NCBI GenBank assembly: GCA_913063225.1
Contig: CAJXYP010000017.1
Location: 1-64,000, forward strand
DNA length: 64,000 nt
Direction of reading: 5' to 3'
Source: an uncultured Cellvibrionales bacterium
Lineage (GTDB): Bacteria; Pseudomonadota; Gammaproteobacteria; Pseudomonadales; GM7GCV1
Under the pieces are notes generated by a model. The model saw only the letters and a list, made by a program, of their open reading frames with translations. It was not told where the DNA came from and did no database searches. Below, piece after piece: positions 9,950-20,726 of this stretch. The position numbers were made by a program, and so were the translations under genes. The first letter of the stretch is position 1. The number at the start of each line of letters is the position of its first letter.

Positions 9950-10889
9950 GGGTTTTAATTACTTTCGGTAGCTCTAGCGTTCCGTCTATATCTCCACCTA
10001 GACCGACCACATCACCCACCTCTGGTCGCACATGAAGTACATCATGCGCACTCACTAGATCATGCATCTCGGGTCTTTGGTCCGGGTAATCTACCCAGAC
10101 TAGCTTGCGGTAATATCCAGTGCGGGGTTTACCAAAGCGATTGGTTTCGGATCTAAGCAAGGGGCACTTAATTACGTCAAAGAACGGCGAATAATCAAAA
10201 TCCCTGGGCGTGAACAAACGCGGATTACGCCGAAATAATCTGTAGCTACCCTGCTCGTCTTCTTGAATCAAAGGCAGTATTGGAAAATCTACCGCACTGA
10301 AGGCCTCAGCAATCATTGAAGAGCAAACTGCTTTGGTGGATTCACCCGCGTTATGCTCAAACAAACTGGAGTGCCAGCTCCGCGGAATAATTGTCCACCA
10401 GGGAATAAGGAATCGGGCCAAATCCAGCAAATGGTGCACGCTATAAGCTGTACCCATTTTACTAACCATATATTTTACAACCTGGTCCCGATCATCCTTT
10501 GTTAGACCGATAGGGCGGCAAATCCGCATGTGGTAGGTACTGTAATGGCTTAGCGGAGTAACAACGGTCCCGCGATCTATCTCTGACTCTACTAAAAGTG
10601 GCTCATTTGTATCGTCATTCCAATATTCTGAAACTAAAGCAAAAAGCTCAGGATCCTTAATCGAATTTAAGCTGCCAATACAAAAAGCGGCGTGGCTCCA
10701 GGAACTGCGGGATATGCTCTTAATTATGTAACCAACTCGAGACCGGCCCTCAATTAGCAGCACATCGCCAGCCTTAATCGAGCTTTTCAAACACTCCAAA
10801 TCGTTAGGTGACAGTGAGGCAGATTCCTCCTTCTTGGTAAGAATACCAATCAGGAAAATCCAGATTTTTTCTTTGATAAAGCTGAACAA
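9858..10889 (-). CDS. YiiX/YebB-like NlpC/P60 permuted papain-fold protein
   Basis: AGDVLLIEGRSRVGYIIKSISRSSWSHAAFCIG ... STKAVCSSMIAEAFSAVDFPILP. Confidence 0.65.
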   Translation of the reverse strand: MFSFIKEKIWIFLIGILTKKEESASLSPNDLECLKSSIKAGDVLLIEGRSRVGYIIKSISRSSWSHAAFCIGSLNSIKDPELFALVSEYWNDDTNEPLLVESEIDRGTVVTPLSHYSTYHMRICRPIGLTKDDRDQVVKYMVSKMGTAYSVHHLLDLARFLIPWWTIIPRSWHSSLFEHNAGESTKAVCSSMIAEAFSAVDFPILPLIQEDEQGSYRLFRRNPRLFTPRDFDYSPFFDVIKCPLLRSETNRFGKPRTGYYRKLVWVDYPDQRPEMHDLVSAHDVLHVRPEVGDVVGLGGDIDGTLELPKVIKTPIAELDEHASDEELLKQNSENQAKPDRDDE

Positions 10890-11001
10890 AATATCTCCAA
10901 TCAGTTAAGGGCACCTAATGATAGGCGCCCTTCATCTGCTGATTAGAACATAATATTTAGGGCCCGAGTATTTCTCAGAGTCTATGAGTAACTAGCTCCG
11001 C

Positions 11002-12468
11002 TTAGTCATCCGCGGCATTGGCAATAAAGTCGAGCACTTCTTCAGTAAATAGGTAGTCAGCTGTGCCAATGGCAGCCATATAGGAAATATGCCCGTGATC
11101 GGGTATTTGCCGTATCCGTGGGCTAGCCTGGTGCTCGTTAGCCAACTGGCTGACTAGCTGCGTAATAGCAGGAAGAAATGTTGGTGGATCAAACTCGGCT
11201 ACAGCTACCAGCACCGGTATAGAGACACGCTCTATATTGTCCAACAATATCTTGTCGGACCACTGACTCGCATCCTCACCGAAATAGGCCAGATTTGTCG
11301 CACCGGGGTTTTGCAGGTCAACGGTCAAGCTAGCAGGAGATGCCAAAATTGCGCCAGCGACGACATGAGTATCGGCTGCCATAAGGCTGGGTCTGAATAC
11401 ATAGTTCGCAACGTGATTTGCCCCCGCAGAATGTCCCATCACAAATATACGATTCGTATCGCCGTTATATTCGGCTATATTTTCCGCAGTCCAGTTTACG
11501 GCCATACCCACGCTAACAGCACCGGCAGGAAATGGATGTTCGGGAGCGAATGGGTAAGTCATATTTACCACTACATAACCCAAACCAGCAAAGTGCGTTG
11601 CTACTGGCGCGAGCTCGTCAGGGTTGCCGCGAATATATCCACCACCATGAACAAGAATTATTACCGGAGCTCCGCTCCGTCCCGGGTAATTTCGGTTATT
11701 GCCAAGATAGACGCGCAGCCGATTATTTTCATCTGGACCATAACTAATATCATTTGTAACGGTCACATCCACAGCACTAAATTGCCGCGGCACATCTCGG
11801 TATATAGCTTGGGTTCCCTGGGGATTAACTGTTCGACCCAGAGCGGCAAGGCCTTGCCTAATTTCGTTCGTCATACCTGAGCGCAGGGAATTAGCGCTAT
11901 AAGTTGTTTGCTCGTCAGGAGCAGCCCAGCGCCACGCTTGGCGGTACGCATATTCGCTGGCACAGGCTTGAAGGCTGATATCTCTTGAAGAGTATGGCAG
12001 CGTATTTTCAGGGGTGTTTACGTATACTTTTTCAGCTGCGAGAGTCAGGCATAGTTCCGAATTCTCAATCGGGCTTACCCGACCGCTATCTAGTACACGC
12101 CATCCATGGGCAGAATCGGCAGCACATTCAACCGTATTTACTAGTGCCCCCGAGGACATACTGGCTCCGGATAAGCAGAGGTCATATTCAGGTAAGCGCA
12201 GTTGCTGGCTATCGGTTAACTCAAAAACCTCATCCACCCAAAATCCAGGTATCCCGTACTTACAGGAATGCGTAGAAATGGGCGCGTCTTTTCTTAGATT
12301 TTGACCAAAACCCGGCACATCCAAACAATACCCCAAGGGATCTTCCAGATTATGTAGGGACCGCAAAAACCCCTCATCCGCCGTGGCAGATTGAACTGAA
12401 AGCATTACTGCGATTGGAAAGATGCTGAATAAAGTTTTTCGAACTAAATATGACATTTGTGTCCCCAC
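11002..12468 (-). CDS. Exported alpha/beta hydrolase (esterase/lipase) with N-terminal ricin-type lectin-like region
   Basis: Signal peptide; Cys-rich GYCLDVPG...DLCLSGASM...ELCLTL...QAWRW beta-trefoil-like pattern, then HGGGYIRGN and GHSAGAN. Confidence 0.72.
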   Translation of the reverse strand: MGTQMSYLVRKTLFSIFPIAVMLSVQSATADEGFLRSLHNLEDPLGYCLDVPGFGQNLRKDAPISTHSCKYGIPGFWVDEVFELTDSQQLRLPEYDLCLSGASMSSGALVNTVECAADSAHGWRVLDSGRVSPIENSELCLTLAAEKVYVNTPENTLPYSSRDISLQACASEYAYRQAWRWAAPDEQTTYSANSLRSGMTNEIRQGLAALGRTVNPQGTQAIYRDVPRQFSAVDVTVTNDISYGPDENNRLRVYLGNNRNYPGRSGAPVIILVHGGGYIRGNPDELAPVATHFAGLGYVVVNMTYPFAPEHPFPAGAVSVGMAVNWTAENIAEYNGDTNRIFVMGHSAGANHVANYVFRPSLMAADTHVVAGAILASPASLTVDLQNPGATNLAYFGEDASQWSDKILLDNIERVSIPVLVAVAEFDPPTFLPAITQLVSQLANEHQASPRIRQIPDHGHISYMAAIGTADYLFTEEVLDFIANAADD

Positions 12469-12652
12469 TCCCTAAGTGAAGCCAATTGTGCAATCAAACA
12501 GAGCGCCTAATGTAGTAAATACTTTTTTTTAACAATTCTGAACAAAGTCAGATGGTGCTAGTCACACAGACCTAGAAATACGAAAGTTAATTAGATTGGA
12601 AAGATGCCACGCTTAGATCAGACACCAAAGCTAAACGAGACAATGGAGGGAA

Positions 12653-13060
12653 CTATTTCTTCGTACGCACGTAGAGCACTAGCGAGTGGCCCGCCAATTC
12701 AAAGCCATGCTCATCAGCAATTTGCTCCTGTAGGCGTTCAATTTCTTCGTTGTGAAACTCAATTACCTGACCAGTCTCTGTGCAAACCATATGATCGTGA
12801 TGGCTACCGTTGTCTATCTCATAGACTGATTTGCCGCCCTCAAAGTTGTGCCGCAATACCAGCCCAGCATTTTCAAATTGGGTTAACACCCTATAGACAG
12901 TTGCCAAACCAGTTTGCTCGCCGGCCTCAAGCAATTGCTGATAAATTTCCTCAGCGCTTAGATGACCAAGTTCTGCTTTTTCTAATAGCTCAAGGATTTT
13001 TAGCCTTGGCGTGGTCACCTTTAATCCGGCTTTCTGAAGTTCTTTGTTTTGATCTGGCAT
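12653..13060 (-). CDS. fur: Ferric uptake regulator
   Basis: LKKAGLKVTxPRLKILELL-like start, GLATVYRVLTQFENAGLVLRHNFEGGKSVYE, HHDHMVC. Confidence 0.96.
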   Translation of the reverse strand: MPDQNKELQKAGLKVTTPRLKILELLEKAELGHLSAEEIYQQLLEAGEQTGLATVYRVLTQFENAGLVLRHNFEGGKSVYEIDNGSHHDHMVCTETGQVIEFHNEEIERLQEQIADEHGFELAGHSLVLYVRTKK

Positions 13061-13127
13061 TTAAGTCTCTACTGAGGTCGGGGTTTAGGCTATTATCCTG
13101 TTTGTTGTCCCTCTATGGAACCTTTGT

Positions 13128-13499
13128 ATGTCTAGCCCAATAAGGAGCAGGTTTTTTCTCCTGGTCGCCCTATTTTTTGCACTCAGCGCTTGCTCTAGTA
13201 TGTCTGGCCTTTCAATCTTTCCAGGTGTTCACAAGCTCGATCGCCAGCAGGGAAATATTATCGATCAAGAAAAGCTGGAACAATTAGAAGTGGGAATGAC
13301 AAAAGCGCAGGCACAATTCGTAATGGGAACTCCGTTAGTTAGCGACACCTTTGATTTAGATCGCTGGGATTATATTTACCAATTCTTGTCTGCAGCAGGT
13401 ACGGTACTCGAAAAATCTGTCACCTTACGATTCGACGAGAATCTTTTGGTAAGCATTGAGGATGATTCAGAACTTTCAGTAACTCAGGCTGACGAGTAG
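13128..13499 (+). CDS. bamE: Outer membrane protein assembly factor BamE (OmlA)
   Basis: Lipobox LSACSS; LEVGMTKAQAQFVMGTPLVSDTFDLDRWDYIY; divergent from fur. Confidence 0.95.
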   Translation: MSSPIRSRFFLLVALFFALSACSSMSGLSIFPGVHKLDRQQGNIIDQEKLEQLEVGMTKAQAQFVMGTPLVSDTFDLDRWDYIYQFLSAAGTVLEKSVTLRFDENLLVSIEDDSELSVTQADE

Positions 13500-13542
13500 C
13501 CATAGATCCTGACGCTGCGTACCAGAGCCTCTGGCGAATTGG

Positions 13543-13611
13543 GAGCCCTCAGCCCAAGCGAAGCGAACTAAGGGTTCTCAGCCCGGCGAAGCCTACTAAG
13601 AGCCTTCAGCC
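13543..13611. repeat. Imperfect ~28-29 bp direct repeat (2.4 copies)
   Basis: gagccctcagcccaagcgaagcgaactaa / gggttctcagcccggcgaagcctactaa / gagccttcagcc. Confidence 0.7.
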
Positions 13612-13964
13612 TTTTTCTTATCCAAATCTGCCGCAGCAGCTGCCTCGGCTCTTTTCGTCTTAGCTTCTGCAGCTCGCTGACGCCGAACCTCTTTGGGGTC
13701 GGCAATCAAGGGGCGATAAATTTCAATTCGATCCCCCTGCCGCACCAAATATTCATCCGGCGCGGATAAGCCGCGAGTACCAAGTTCGTTTCCAAAGATA
13801 CCCATAGCGGAGCTGCCTAAATCCAAATCTGGAAAATGGCTTTGAATCCCCGACTGCTTTGCGGCGTCTAAGGCTGTCGTGCCACGCGCGACCTGGATCG
13901 ACTGAATCTTTTGACGATCCGGCAAAGCGAAGGCAACTTCTATGCTAATAAGCTCTTTGGTCAA
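13596..13964 (-). CDS. rnfH: RnfH family protein
   Basis: ISIEVAFALPDRQKIQSIQVARGTTALDAAKQSG; FGNELGTRGLSAPDEYLVRQGDRIEIYRPLIADPKEVRRQRA. Confidence 0.93.
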   Translation of the reverse strand: MTKELISIEVAFALPDRQKIQSIQVARGTTALDAAKQSGIQSHFPDLDLGSSAMGIFGNELGTRGLSAPDEYLVRQGDRIEIYRPLIADPKEVRRQRAAEAKTKRAEAAAAADLDKKKAEGS

Positions 13965-13975
13965 TGTTCATTTCT

Positions 13976-14410
13976 CTATTTTCTGTAGATCTCATCCGCT
14001 CGTTGGCAAATAGCATCTACCAATTTGTTTGACGCCTCAACTACCAACCCGGATACCAGTTTATTGAGAAGAGAGCGCTTCATCTCAAACGCCAGATGAA
14101 ACTCGACTTTACAGCCTAGCCCTTCGACCTCCTTAAAACTCCAATCACCTTGAAGCTCAGTAAAGGGTCCGTCCAATAACTGCATCTGAATATGCTCAAA
14201 CTTCTTGTTGGTATTCCTCGTTGAAAACCGTTGTTCAATACCAGACTTTGCCAGACAAAGTTCCGCCTCAAGAGCATCTTCGCTCCTACTAAGAATGGTC
14301 GCGCTTTTGCAGGAAGACAGATAGGTCGGGTATGCCTCGATATCGTCAACAAGAACAAACATCTGTTCAGCGGTATAGGGCACCAAGGCCTGGCGATCAA
14401 CTCTAATCAT
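13976..14410 (-). CDS. ratA: RatA/COQ10-like START-domain protein
   Basis: RQALVPYTAEQMFVLVDDIEAYPTYLSSCKSATILSR; adjacent to rnfH. Confidence 0.92.
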   Translation of the reverse strand: MIRVDRQALVPYTAEQMFVLVDDIEAYPTYLSSCKSATILSRSEDALEAELCLAKSGIEQRFSTRNTNKKFEHIQMQLLDGPFTELQGDWSFKEVEGLGCKVEFHLAFEMKRSLLNKLVSGLVVEASNKLVDAICQRADEIYRK

Positions 14411-14425
14411 TAGGGCCCGGGCCTT

Positions 14426-15829
14426 CTAACTAAATAGATTGAGTAGAGATAACCAGGGCCAGCCAAATATATCCGACAGCCCTTCAAGGGTTACCCAGAG
14501 AATGGCAATCGGAGAAATATAGCGCAGCACAAAGGTCCAAGCGTTAAAAATTCGATCATTGTCGATGTCTAGCTCATCCCTAACCGTATTGGTATTCATC
14601 ATCCAGCCAACAAAAATCGCCATAACCATGCCCCCCAGAGGCAACATAATATTTGCTGTTAGGAAATCTGCGAACTCGAAGAAATTTAATCCAAGCAAAC
14701 GTATATCTTCCCAAGCCCCGAAAGAAAACACAGTGCCCAAACCCAACAACCAACATATGAGCCCAAAAGCCAGTCCTGCCTGAAGGCGCGTAGCCTTCTT
14801 GGTTTCTACAAACCAGGCAACCGCAGGCTCAACTAGAGAAATAGATGAACTCCAAGCAGCCATAGTTACCAATGCAAAAAACATAAAGCCAAAGATGATT
14901 CCGCCGGGCATATTACCAAAGGCAATAGGCAGGCTTACAAAAAGCAGTCCCGGGCCTTCGCTAGGCACAATGGCTTCGTTAGCAAATACAATTGGAAATA
15001 TGGCCAAGCCTGCTACCAAGGCCACCAATGTGTCCAGACCAGCCACCGTAAGCACCGTTTTACCAATTGGCGCATGCTCTGGCATATAGGCGCCGTACAC
15101 CATGATGGCACCCATGCCCAAACTAAGCGTAAAAAAAGCATGCCCAAGAGCAGTAAGAATGGATTGTCCGGTTAACGACGAGAAATTCACAGCAAACAAA
15201 TAGTTCACCGCGGCGGGAAAATCACCCATGCGAATACTAAATGTAAGCAGAACCAACAACAGAACCATCAACAGTGGCATAAGTATGCGTACAGCCCTGC
15301 CCAGCCCTTTCGTGACGCCGGCAATAACCACAAACATGGTCATAACCATAAACAGGCTGTGGTAGAAAATTAGGGTCCTAGGGCTACCAAGCATCTCGGC
15401 AAACATCTCGCTCGAGCCTGCACCGTCCAAGCCATTGATATTACCTGAGGCCATCTGCAACAGGTAGTGGATAGCCCAGCCAGCTATAACACTGTAGTAA
15501 GAGAGAATAACGACGCCAGCGACCACACCCATCCAGCCTATACCATGCCAAATGCGGGGCGCCTTAATCTCATCCACCAACTTATACATTGTGTGTACTG
15601 GACTAGATCGACCCCAGCGGCCCATCAGTACTTCTGCCATCATGATTGGGATGCCAAGCACCAGAATACAAATTAGGTATATCAATACAAAAGCACCGCC
15701 ACCATTTTCACCGGCGATGTAGGGGAATTTCCAGATATTACCCAGCCCAACCGCAGAACCGGTGGCCGCCATCACAAAGGTCCAACGGCTATTCCAAGTT
15801 TCATGAACTCCGTCAGCTTTATTGGACAT
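14426..15829 (-). CDS. Sodium-dependent transporter (NSS/SNF family)
   Basis: WNSRWTFVMAATGSAVGLGNIWKFPYIAGENGGGAFVLIYL. Confidence 0.95.
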   Translation of the reverse strand: MSNKADGVHETWNSRWTFVMAATGSAVGLGNIWKFPYIAGENGGGAFVLIYLICILVLGIPIMMAEVLMGRWGRSSPVHTMYKLVDEIKAPRIWHGIGWMGVVAGVVILSYYSVIAGWAIHYLLQMASGNINGLDGAGSSEMFAEMLGSPRTLIFYHSLFMVMTMFVVIAGVTKGLGRAVRILMPLLMVLLLVLLTFSIRMGDFPAAVNYLFAVNFSSLTGQSILTALGHAFFTLSLGMGAIMVYGAYMPEHAPIGKTVLTVAGLDTLVALVAGLAIFPIVFANEAIVPSEGPGLLFVSLPIAFGNMPGGIIFGFMFFALVTMAAWSSSISLVEPAVAWFVETKKATRLQAGLAFGLICWLLGLGTVFSFGAWEDIRLLGLNFFEFADFLTANIMLPLGGMVMAIFVGWMMNTNTVRDELDIDNDRIFNAWTFVLRYISPIAILWVTLEGLSDIFGWPWLSLLNLFS

Positions 15830-15949
15830 AGGTAGGGCCTTTTAATGGTTAGGTTAGCGAGGCATTCTATCCAGAGTCTGGAAAGCCTGTCCACGCTTAA
15901 ACATTATTCGCGTTCTATCAATCGGATAATCATAGAGCCGAGAATAAAA

Positions 15950-17263
<1,314 letters not shown>

Positions 17264-17290
17264 CTAAAAAGTTCAGAAGAACTAAATTAA

Positions 17291-18280
17291 CTAATTGACC
17301 GTGTTACCGGCTTGAACTAATGCTTTTAAATCGGTGCTAAAACCGGTCGCAGGCCTGGCACGCCCGAAGGCAGCTCCCACCTGATCATATCGACCACCGT
17401 TGGCAATTGAAGAACCATAACCCGGCGCATATGCCGCAAACACCAGACCAGAGTGATAGTTTGAACCACGAACTTCCGCCAGGTCCAAAAACAAATTTAC
17501 ATCAGAGAATTCTTTTTGCAGGGCATCAACCAAAGACTGAAGCTGATCAACAATTTGCAACAGGCGATCAATACCGGCAAATATTTCCCGCGCTCGAGCC
17601 AATACGGAAGTATCTCCGGCCAGTTGAGGCAATTCAGAGACAAGGGCTTTGATTTGATCACTGCAGCCGGATTTGCCTACCCAAGCTTTAATTTCAGGTA
17701 TACGTTTACCTTGAATTAGATCGAGTAACCGTTCGCTATCTTCGCCTTGATCTGCGATTTGCTCCGCAAGCCATGCAAATATACCAACATGCCCCAAATC
17801 CAGAGTAATTTTTTCAATACCGGCTAGCTTCAAGCTACTCAGCATAATCAACACGATTTCAACATCAGCCGCGGCAGTCGCGTCACCAAAAATCTCGGCT
17901 CCCACTTGCAGTGGCGAGCGGCTGGCATCGGAACCTGTCGGCAATGTTTTTAGAGTAGATCCGGCGTAGCAGAGTCGGCTGACCCCCTCACTAGCCAAAC
18001 TGTGTGCATCAATTCGCGCGGCTTGCGGGGACATATCACTGCGTAATCCCAAGGTTCTGCCGCTGATCTGATCTACCATTTTGAATGTAAGTAAATCCAG
18101 GTCGGCGCCAACCCCGGTAAAAAGGGCATCGGTAAATTCCACCAAGGGAGGAATTATTAGGCCATAGCCAGCTTCGCGATAACTATCCAATAACTGACGG
18201 CGTAATTTTTCAATATTCCAGGCCTGATCCGGAAGAATCTCTTCCACTCCGTCTGGCAATATCCAAGGATTTTTATTCAT
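17291..18280 (-). CDS. hisZ: ATP phosphoribosyltransferase regulatory subunit
   Basis: HisRS-like paralogue (MNKNPWILPDGVEEILPDQAWNIEKLRRQLLDSYREAGYGLIIPP) next to purA/hflC. Confidence 0.9.
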   Translation of the reverse strand: MNKNPWILPDGVEEILPDQAWNIEKLRRQLLDSYREAGYGLIIPPLVEFTDALFTGVGADLDLLTFKMVDQISGRTLGLRSDMSPQAARIDAHSLASEGVSRLCYAGSTLKTLPTGSDASRSPLQVGAEIFGDATAAADVEIVLIMLSSLKLAGIEKITLDLGHVGIFAWLAEQIADQGEDSERLLDLIQGKRIPEIKAWVGKSGCSDQIKALVSELPQLAGDTSVLARAREIFAGIDRLLQIVDQLQSLVDALQKEFSDVNLFLDLAEVRGSNYHSGLVFAAYAPGYGSSIANGGRYDQVGAAFGRARPATGFSTDLKALVQAGNTVN

Positions 18281-18297
18281 GATATTTAATCTGGGCG

Positions 18298-18510
18298 TCA
18301 AAGCAGGTACAGAAGAAAGACTCCAGCCACCATAGTGACCAGTCCAGTAATGCGCACAGCAGAATCGTTACTCGTCGAAATACCCTGTAACAGCTGACGC
18401 CACCCCTTCGGGTACAGGAAGGGCACAATCCCCTCTAACACCAGCAATAGCGCAAAAGCACGAGTTATTTCGATCCAAAAGCTGTCCACTTGATGTCCCT
18501 CAGAACACAC
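18298..18510 (-). CDS. DUF2065 small membrane protein
   Basis: ALLLVLEGIVPFLYPKGWRQLLQGIS; conserved position between hflC and hisZ/purA. Confidence 0.85.
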   Translation of the reverse strand: MCSEGHQVDSFWIEITRAFALLLVLEGIVPFLYPKGWRQLLQGISTSNDSAVRITGLVTMVAGVFLLYLL

Positions 18511-18512
18511 AC

Positions 18513-18542
18513 AAAAAAGCCGGGTGCTTCCCGGCTTTTTCG
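18513..18542 (-). terminator. Rho-independent terminator downstream of hflC
   Basis: aaaaaagccgggtgcttcccggctttttc: GC-rich stem with T/A tracts on both sides. Confidence 0.8.
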
Positions 18543-18604
18543 GATTTTATCACAGCCAAACCCAAGGGTCAGTGCTGAATTTTACAAGCGAGGAAATTAC
18601 CGCC

Positions 18605-19480
18605 TTAGTTGCCACCCTCACTGTCCTTCAAATATCTGAAAAACTCACTATCTGGCTCCAACACCATTATGTCTCCGCCGCCGCCAAAGGTATTCCCATA
18701 GGCCTGCAGACTTCGTATAAAGGAGTAGAACTCAGGGTTTTGACCGTAGGCGCCAGCGTAAATAGCAGCTGCCTGCGCGTCACCCTCACCACGAATCTCT
18801 TCTGCCAGCTTGTAGGCTTCGGCTTCAATCAGTACCTGTTGACGATCTGCGTCTGCTTGAATTTTTTCCGCCTCTTCTAGGCCTTCAGAACGAAATTGCT
18901 GCGCCTCTTTTTCTCGATCCGAGCGCATGCGATTGTAGATCGTGCCACTAATCTCTTCCGGCAAATCAATTCGCTGTACCCGAACATCCAAAACTTCAAC
19001 GCCCAGGACTTCGTCCATGGTTAAATTCAGTTCCTCGGTAAGCTGCCTCATTAGCTCGTCGCGCTCTCCCGATACCACCTGTTGTAGGGTACGATTGGAA
19101 AATTCGTTTCGCAAACCATCGTTGATCCGAGCCGTTAAGCGCAGACCTGCAGTGTTTGCATCGCCCCCGGTAACCCGATAATAGTTTCCGACATTAGAGA
19201 CACGAAACTTAGTGTAGGAATCAACAATGAGCTGTTCCTGCTCTGAAGTGAAGAACCTTGCATCATCAGTCTCAACCGTGAGCACCCTGCCATCAAAACG
19301 CCGAACTTCGTCCACAAAAGGAATCTTAAAATGCAGGCCAGGTTGAATATCTTCACTAACAATTTCACCAAATCTCAGCAATACCGCACGCTCTATTTCG
19401 GTGATGCGAAAAATGGTTGATGAGCCAATCAATACCACCAGCACTAGGGTAAATACGAATATCATTCCGCGGTTATTCAT
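18605..19480 (-). CDS. hflC: FtsH protease modulator HflC
   Basis: SPFH/prohibitin protein; ERAVLLRFGEIVSEDIQPGLHFKIPFVDEVRRFDGRVLT. Confidence 0.96.
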   Translation of the reverse strand: MNNRGMIFVFTLVLVVLIGSSTIFRITEIERAVLLRFGEIVSEDIQPGLHFKIPFVDEVRRFDGRVLTVETDDARFFTSEQEQLIVDSYTKFRVSNVGNYYRVTGGDANTAGLRLTARINDGLRNEFSNRTLQQVVSGERDELMRQLTEELNLTMDEVLGVEVLDVRVQRIDLPEEISGTIYNRMRSDREKEAQQFRSEGLEEAEKIQADADRQQVLIEAEAYKLAEEIRGEGDAQAAAIYAGAYGQNPEFYSFIRSLQAYGNTFGGGGDIMVLEPDSEFFRYLKDSEGGN

Positions 19481-20619
19481 CTTATTGTCCTCGCTGGGCT
19501 ACCCGCACTGCTAGGAGCAGCACTATTAATCTGATTTTGAGCATTCTCTAGTAAACGCAATAGTTCGGTTTCCCGTGCCGATGAAATACCGCCACCGCCC
19601 AATCTATCCAGAGGCAAATACATCATATTGTTGCCACCTTCTACATCCATCAATACTTTAGAGGTATTGGCCAAGACGCCTTCAATAGCATCGATATACA
19701 AGCGCTCCCGAGTTACCGTTGGAGCTCTCTCATACTCAACTAGAAGTTGTGTAAAGCGAGAGGCATCACCTTCGGCGCGAGCAATAAGCTCGCCTCTGTA
19801 ACCCGCTGCAGATTCTATTGCTCTCTGAGCGCGACCCCGAGCCTGAGGCACTATCTGATTGCTATAGGCTTCTGCCTGATTGATAAAACGCTCTCTGTCT
19901 GCTGCCGCTGCAATCACATCATCAAAAGCAGGCTTAACCGCTTCCGGGGCTTGCCCTTCTTGCAGCGTCACATCAATAATATTAATGCCTGTCCCATAAA
20001 TATCTAGATAAGACTGTAAGCGCAGTTCAACCTCAACCCTCAATAGCTCTCTACCTGCAGAGATAACATTATCAAGGTTACTGCTACCAACAGCGTGTCT
20101 GATAGCACTGTCAGTTGCTTGCTCAAGTGTTTCATCTGGATTATTAACATTCAGCACATAGTCTTTCACGTCTTTGATATTGTATTGAACCGTAAGCGGA
20201 ACAATTACAATATTTTCGTCTTGAGTCAGCATCAAACTCTGACTTAGAGGCGGATTGTACTGACGCTCGTCCGTCACCGAGACAATCTGCACTATATCGA
20301 TCACTGCGGGTTGCCAGTTAATCCCTGGCTGAATAGTAGAATGATATTCGCCAAGCCTAAGAACTACTCCGCGCTCTTGTTCGTTAACAATATAAATACT
20401 GTTTATCAGCCAATATCCGATCAGAACCAGAAGTACGATATAAATAGGCAAGTTTGAGCCTCCCTTTTTAGGGGATCCAGACCCGGGCTTGCCCGGCTTA
20501 CCGCCAAACAATCCCTGTAATTTATCTTTCAACTGCTTAAATGCTTCATCCAGATCCGGTGGAGTGGAATTATTATTTCCGCCCCAAGGATCACGACCGC
20601 CAGGATCATTCCAAGCCAT
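19477..20619 (-). CDS. hflK: FtsH protease modulator HflK
   Basis: MAWNDPGGRDPWGG...; YIVNEQERGVVLRLGEYHSTIQPGINWQ. Confidence 0.96.
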   Translation of the reverse strand: MAWNDPGGRDPWGGNNNSTPPDLDEAFKQLKDKLQGLFGGKPGKPGSGSPKKGGSNLPIYIVLLVLIGYWLINSIYIVNEQERGVVLRLGEYHSTIQPGINWQPAVIDIVQIVSVTDERQYNPPLSQSLMLTQDENIVIVPLTVQYNIKDVKDYVLNVNNPDETLEQATDSAIRHAVGSSNLDNVISAGRELLRVEVELRLQSYLDIYGTGINIIDVTLQEGQAPEAVKPAFDDVIAAAADRERFINQAEAYSNQIVPQARGRAQRAIESAAGYRGELIARAEGDASRFTQLLVEYERAPTVTRERLYIDAIEGVLANTSKVLMDVEGGNNMMYLPLDRLGGGGISSARETELLRLLENAQNQINSAAPSSAGSPARTIR

Positions 20620-20726
20620 GTTTAAATCTCCAATGTCGACGCTTTGCGCCTTTAGTATGTAAGTTTTTAATTAACCGCTGTCTACACATGACAATCGGTA
20701 CCGAATTCGTTTTATGCAAAACTAAA

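Noticed and set aside
17291-18280. Short HisZ (about 329 aa) as possible C-terminal truncation
   Set aside because: HisZ length varies naturally and there is no trace of a lost C-terminus downstream.
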